Both the position numbers and the translations under genes were made by a program. Source: Deltaproteobacteria bacterium (GTDB taxonomy: Bacteria > Desulfobacterota > Desulfobacteria > Desulfobacterales > JAFDCJ01). Taken from it: 9,559 nt of DNA. The notes beneath the pieces were generated by a model that worked only from the letters and a program-made list of their open reading frames with translations, had not been told where the DNA came from and did no database searches. The stretch spans positions 1-9,559 of the forward strand of contig JAJRVC010000324.1 in assembly GCA_024277475.1 (NCBI GenBank). Direction: 5' to 3'. Positions 6,928 through 9,559 of this stretch are shown one piece after another (position 1 is the stretch's first letter; every line of letters starts with the position of its first letter).

Positions 6928-8135
6928 ATCTTGCGGTTAAAGATATTAAACATAATCTGGGACGCTTTACCCTGACTGCCATCGGCATTGGAATGCTACT
7001 GATGGTTGTCATGGGAATGGGGGGGATATACAGAGGAATTATTGAAGATGCCACCCTGCTTATCGACAAAATCGGAGCGGACATCTGGGTCGTGCAGTAT
7101 AATACAAGGGGCCCGTTTGCAGAAATTTCACGTATTCCTCAAAACATCGATTACAGAACGCTTGCTATACCGGGAGTTGTGAGTGCCCGAAAATTTGTGC
7201 AACACACCATTCAACGCAAGTATAAGGATAAACGGCTGCGAATGACTGTGGTCGGCCTGGATTGGCCTGTAGACAAGGGCGAGTGGTTGCCGCTTTCGGC
7301 GGGAAGAATATTGAATCAAAACCATTATGAAATGGTTGCCGACAGATCACTGGGAATGCCTCTGGGTGCGAAAATCAAGCTCGGCAAGGACAGCTATACG
7401 GTGGTGGGCATTACCTCAAATATGATCAGTTCGGGAGGTGATGGAATTGGTTTTTTCACGGTCAATGATGCCCTGAGCATTCAGTTTGATACCCCTGCTG
7501 AAGCAATCCGCCTTGAAAGGGCATCCCGCGGTGCCAGGATTAGAAAAAGCGACCAGGGCTTGAAACAACCCGGCCTAATTGAATATGCCTATCAAGAATC
7601 CCAGCAGTTGCCTGCACTGGAAAGCCCCCGGGTAAGCGCGGTGATACTAAGCATCGCCCCCGGAGCAAGTCCGGAACGGATCTCAAGTGTTATTGCCGGC
7701 TGGAATGATGTCTCCGTCTTTACCCGTGAAGGAGAAAGGCAATTGCTGCTAAAGGGCTCGGTTGAAAAAGTTCGTAAGCAGATTGGCCTTTTCAGGGTAT
7801 TGCTGACGATCATTTCCGCCATCATCATGGCTTTAATTCTATACACCCTGACTCTGGACAAGCTGCACAGTATTGCCCTGCTGAAGCTGATCGGTGCTTC
7901 GAATTGGATTGTTCTGAAACTCATCTTGCAACAGGCCATTGTGCTGGGCATGCTGGGCTTTGGCATTGCTTTCTTTTTGGGGCAAAAGATATTTCCGCGC
8001 TTTCCCCGGCGGGTTATCCTGTCAAATGATGATCTGGTTCAACTGGCACTCATCGTAGTTGCTATTTCCGTGGTTTCCAGCTTTCTCGGCATCTGGAAGG
8101 CTATGAAGATTGCTCCCAATGAAGCTTTGAACTGA
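6924..8135 (+). CDS. ABC transporter permease, FtsX/MacB/DevC type
   Basis: The 403-residue product has the MacB-like layout. One N-terminal membrane helix (about 16-38, TLTAIGIGMLLMVVMGMGG) leads into a large periplasmic domain (about 40-285). Three C-terminal helices follow (about 290-310, 328-352 and 371-391). The ending, FLGIWKAMKIAPNEAL, is the conserved tail of this family and shows the gene is intact. The start is GTG at 6924, sharing GTGA with the adaptor stop, with ACGAGGA (6906-6912) upstream. Translational coupling with the adaptor is likely. It probably works as a dimer with the separate ATPase at 8455, because no ATPase domain is fused here, unlike true MacB. DevC-like and Lol-like systems share this split form. 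The substrate is unknown. Confidence 0.88.
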   Translation: MNLAVKDIKHNLGRFTLTAIGIGMLLMVVMGMGGIYRGIIEDATLLIDKIGADIWVVQYNTRGPFAEISRIPQNIDYRTLAIPGVVSARKFVQHTIQRKYKDKRLRMTVVGLDWPVDKGEWLPLSAGRILNQNHYEMVADRSLGMPLGAKIKLGKDSYTVVGITSNMISSGGDGIGFFTVNDALSIQFDTPAEAIRLERASRGARIRKSDQGLKQPGLIEYAYQESQQLPALESPRVSAVILSIAPGASPERISSVIAGWNDVSVFTREGERQLLLKGSVEKVRKQIGLFRVLLTIISAIIMALILYTLTLDKLHSIALLKLIGASNWIVLKLILQQAIVLGMLGFGIAFFLGQKIFPRFPRRVILSNDDLVQLALIVVAISVVSSFLGIWKAMKIAPNEALN

Positions 8136-8143
8136 CCCAAAAA

Positions 8144-8262
8144 CCGGAGGACTTCAGAGCCCCCGACGACGGGATCACCACTTCGTTAAGACAAGGCGTC
8201 AAGGGTGAAGTTGTAGCCGTTTACCTCGAATCCTTGACAACATAGGATATAGAGTCCTCCGG
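8144..8262. repeat. 10-bp inverted repeat, wide-spaced
   Basis: CCGGAGGACT (8144-8153) is a perfect inverse complement of AGTCCTCCGG (8253-8262). Flanking AAA on the left and CTTT on the right extend the pairing past a one-base bulge. The first arm begins 8 nt after the permease stop. The enclosed 99 nt contain GTCAAGG/CCTTGAC, which can nest within this stem. Confidence 0.6.
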
Positions 8263-8275
8263 CTTTCCCGAAGGG

Positions 8276-8434
8276 TAAACAACATGGCAAAATAGACCTC
8301 ATCCTTCTTGTCCCGGCGTAGCTCGAAGAGCGAAGTCGGATGAATTCACCAAGGGGGATATCCGGAAAGGGTTGTTTGGACTATGATATCGGCCATAATA
8401 ACAAACCATTAACTATTTTTTGCCATGTTGTTTA
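8276..8434. repeat. Long inverted repeat, 20/22 nt arms
   Basis: The left arm TAAACAACATGGCAAAATAG (8276-8295) is matched on the opposite strand by 8413-8434, differing only by two extra T residues in the right arm's T-run. The arms enclose 117 nt. Such ends could bound a miniature non-autonomous element or form a long RNA stem. No target-site duplication is evident at its edges. Confidence 0.7.
8299..8343. repeat. REP-like compound hairpin
   Basis: TCATCC (8299-8304) pairs with GGATGA (8338-8343). Inside, CCG (8313-8315) can alternatively pair with CGG (8337-8339), and GCTC-GAA-GAGC (8321-8331) forms a tight apical hairpin. The GCGTAGCTC-GAAGAGCGAAG core resembles short palindromes I recall as dispersed REP-type repeats, some mobilised by Y1 (RAYT) transposases. 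That resemblance is from memory. Confidence 0.4.
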
Positions 8435-8444
8435 TGCAACATGG
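8423..8444 (+). promoter_or_regulatory. 8-bp hairpin overlapping the ATPase ribosome-site region
   Basis: CCATGTTG-TTTATG-CAACATGG is a perfect 8-bp stem with a 6-nt loop. It ends at 8444, inside the GGGGG run (8443-8447) that lies 7-10 nt before the GTG/ATG start. Its left arm is also part of the long inverted repeat, so the two stems exclude each other. It could modulate ATPase translation. Confidence 0.45.
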
Positions 8445-8454
8445 GGGTTGAGTC

Positions 8455-9147
8455 GTGATGGATACATTTGCAATTAAAGCAGAAGGATTAATAAAGACCT
8501 ATGGCAGCGGCAATACCGAGGTGGTGGCCATGCGGGATGCCTCCATGAATGTGGCCCGTGGTGAAATAGTTGCATTGCTCGGACCCAGTGGTGCCGGCAA
8601 ATCAACCTTCCTTACCGCCATCGGATTAATCAATCATCCGACATCAGGGCATATTACCATCAATGACCAACTGGTTTTAATCGGCCCGCAACCGATGGTC
8701 AATTTAAAAATCTTCAGGAGAAAGCATCTTGGCTTCGTGTTTCAAAAATCCAACCTAATACCTTTTTTGTCAGCCAGAGAAAATGTCCAGATTGCCCTGG
8801 AGATTAATGGCTATAAGCCACGAGCCGCTCGCAAACAGGCCATGAAATTGCTGGATGAATTAGGCATGGGGGAACGTGCCGATAATTTTCCTGCAATGCT
8901 CTCGGGAGGACAACAACAACGTATTGCTATCAGCCGGGCACTGGCCAATCGTCCGGCCGTAATACTTGCCGATGAACCCACCGCCGCATTGGACAGTCAT
9001 CTGGGTCGCAAAGTTATGGAACTATTCCGGGACCTTGCCCATAAACATGGAACAGCGGTCATTATCGTCACTCACGATCAACGGGCTCTCGACGTCTTTG
9101 ACACCAGCTATGAAATGGAAGACGGTATAATTAAACCCATGCATTAG
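8455..9147 (+). CDS. ABC transporter ATP-binding protein (MacB/LolD/DevA type)
   Basis: The 230-residue ATPase has every nucleotide-binding motif. Walker A is GPSGAGKST (43-51), and the Q-loop is FVFQKSNLIP (Q97). The signature is LSGGQQQR (149-156), Walker B is VILADEP (169-175, with E174), the D-loop is AALDSH, and the H-loop is H207 in VTHD. It is cytosolic and lacks membrane segments. It should power the permease at 6924-8135, with the adaptor linking to an outer-membrane channel. The start is ambiguous between GTG (8455) and the next codon, ATG (8458). ATG is perhaps more natural, and the ribosome site is weak (a G-run at 8443-8447). It is separated from the permease by 319 nt of palindromic spacer, unusual for a three-gene exporter, so its expression may be tuned separately. 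Confidence 0.92.
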   Translation: MMDTFAIKAEGLIKTYGSGNTEVVAMRDASMNVARGEIVALLGPSGAGKSTFLTAIGLINHPTSGHITINDQLVLIGPQPMVNLKIFRRKHLGFVFQKSNLIPFLSARENVQIALEINGYKPRAARKQAMKLLDELGMGERADNFPAMLSGGQQQRIAISRALANRPAVILADEPTAALDSHLGRKVMELFRDLAHKHGTAVIIVTHDQRALDVFDTSYEMEDGIIKPMH

Positions 9148-9148
9148 T

Positions 9149-9195
9149 CTCTATCTTCTTTAAAAAGATCCCCTCCCTCGGACACGCTTCATCAC
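9149..9195 (+). repeat. Direct repeat copy 2 flanking the efflux module
   Basis: This is the 47-nt partner of 5507-5554. It begins two bases after the ATPase stop, in the same orientation and at the same position relative to the preceding gene. Similarity ends abruptly at TTCATCAC on the right, after which the two regions are unrelated by eye. Confidence 0.75.
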
Positions 9196-9261
9196 CTAGT
9201 AGTGTCAGGCTTTTGGATAACCTGTTAAAATCCTCATCCTCAAGTCAATGAAAACCATTTA

Positions 9262-9305
9262 ATTGTGGAATTAATTACCTATTATTTAGCTGTTTTTTCC
9301 ACAAT
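9262..9305. repeat. 9-bp inverted repeat in AT-rich region
   Basis: ATTGTGGAA (9262-9270) pairs with TTCCACAAT (9297-9305) across a 26-nt AT-rich loop. A second stem, AATAATC (9303-9309) with GATTATT (9319-9325), follows around CGATATCG. No U-run follows the first stem, so it is not a classical terminator, although it could stabilise the 3' end of the efflux transcript. Confidence 0.45.
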
Positions 9306-9419
9306 AATCAACGATATCGATTATTTCTAAAATTCAACTGCCTGTTATCACATCAATTTAATACATTTCACAAAAAAAGAAGCAATTGTGCACGATTATT
9401 GCAGACCCGCTATTTAGTT

Positions 9420-9457
9420 AGTGCCCATCCACGAAGCTTTTTTTATCCATGGGCACT
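9420..9457. repeat. 9-bp inverted repeat AGTGCCCAT / ATGGGCACT
   Basis: AGTGCCCAT (9420-9428) and ATGGGCACT (9449-9457) are perfect inverse complements separated by 20 nt that include a T7 run. The T-run is inside the loop, so this is not a standard terminator. It could be a small palindromic repeat or a mobile-element end; neither is proven here. Confidence 0.5.
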
Positions 9458-9513
9458 GGCGTAAGTTTCCAATTCAGAAATGAGCAATTTTTTCTCTGAG
9501 CAAGGCCGCACAA

Positions 9514-9559
9514 GGGTTTACGTTGAGACGTACTTTTCGTACTTCGCAGACGTAAACCC
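9514..9559. repeat. 10-bp inverted repeat ending at the window edge
   Basis: GGGTTTACGT (9514-9523) is the inverse complement of ACGTAAACCC (9550-9559). The 26-nt interior holds two CGTACTT copies (9529-9535 and 9538-9544), 9 nt apart. The second arm ends exactly at the last base, so pairing or an element could continue beyond the window. Confidence 0.55.

Larger units (their letters stand above)
8136..8454. other. Non-coding, inverted-repeat-rich spacer inside the ABC operon
   Basis: No convincing coding frame is seen in these 319 nt between permease and ATPase. They hold at least four inverted repeats, some overlapping: 8144-8153 with 8253-8262; 8219-8225 with 8274-8280; 8276-8295 with 8413-8434; and 8423-8430 with 8437-8444. 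A short pair GTCAAGG (8198-8204) / CCTTGAC (8232-8238) also lies inside. Both neighbouring genes look complete, so the spacer did not truncate them. It may be a small inserted palindromic element or a structured regulatory RNA segment. Confidence 0.6.
9196..9559. other. AT-rich intergenic region without a supported gene
   Basis: This stretch holds frequent stops, no ribosome site followed by a credible frame, and no tRNA or rRNA signature. It is visibly more AT-rich than the genes. It contains several inverted repeats, listed separately, and small palindromes such as CGATATCG (9312-9319) and GTGCAC (9388-9393). It probably separates the efflux operon from the next locus. Confidence 0.55.

Noticed and set aside
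9196..9220. CTAG plus TAGTGTCAGG as the terminal repeat of an insertion sequence
   Set aside because: No matching inverted partner or transposase in the window; recognition was only a vague impression.
9295..9303. DnaA-box-like TTTTCCACA in an AT-rich stretch as a replication origin
   Set aside because: Only one motif fits; nearby candidates have mismatches, and there is no box cluster, dnaA/dnaN gene or iteron array.
1..9559. CRISPR array, tRNA or rRNA genes
   Set aside because: No regularly spaced repeats with unique spacers and no cloverleaf or rRNA signature were seen on either strand.

Overview
The window reads as a chromosomal segment from an anaerobic, probably Gram-negative bacterium. 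The gene types and the TTGAC-N4-GTCAA operator-like site would suit a Desulfobacterota-type organism, but nothing here fixes the taxon. All recognisable genes are on the + strand, in two blocks separated and followed by repeat-rich non-coding DNA.

Block 1 (258-5506) is a tight run of five cytosolic catabolic genes behind one plausible promoter: a DUF917 (S-methyl-thiohydantoin desulfurase-domain) protein, an M20-family amidohydrolase, the alpha and beta subunits of a glutaconate-type class I CoA-transferase, and an amidohydrolase-2 (PF04909) protein. The last three are translationally packed (8-nt overlap, then a 1-nt gap). The likely theme is opening or hydrolysis of an amide- or lactam-type compound, followed by CoA activation of the released acid. 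The substrate cannot be read from the sequence. The last enzyme has lost most of the metal ligands expected of its family.

Block 2 (5758-9147) is an ABC efflux module of the MacAB/DevBCA kind: an HlyD-type periplasmic adaptor, a four-helix FtsX/MacB-type permease overlapping it by 4 nt, and an ATPase. The ATPase is cut off from the permease by 319 nt of non-coding DNA full of inverted repeats, some mutually exclusive and one touching the ATPase translation start. An FNR/CRP-type palindrome lies upstream of the adaptor, at the spacing expected for class II activation.

The efflux block is bracketed by an imperfect 47-48 bp direct repeat beginning immediately after the stop codons of the amidohydrolase (5507) and the ATPase (9149). 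The last 360 nt are AT-rich, hold no gene I can support, and contain several inverted repeats, one ending exactly at the window edge. The first 116 nt appear to be the 3' end of an unidentified upstream gene.
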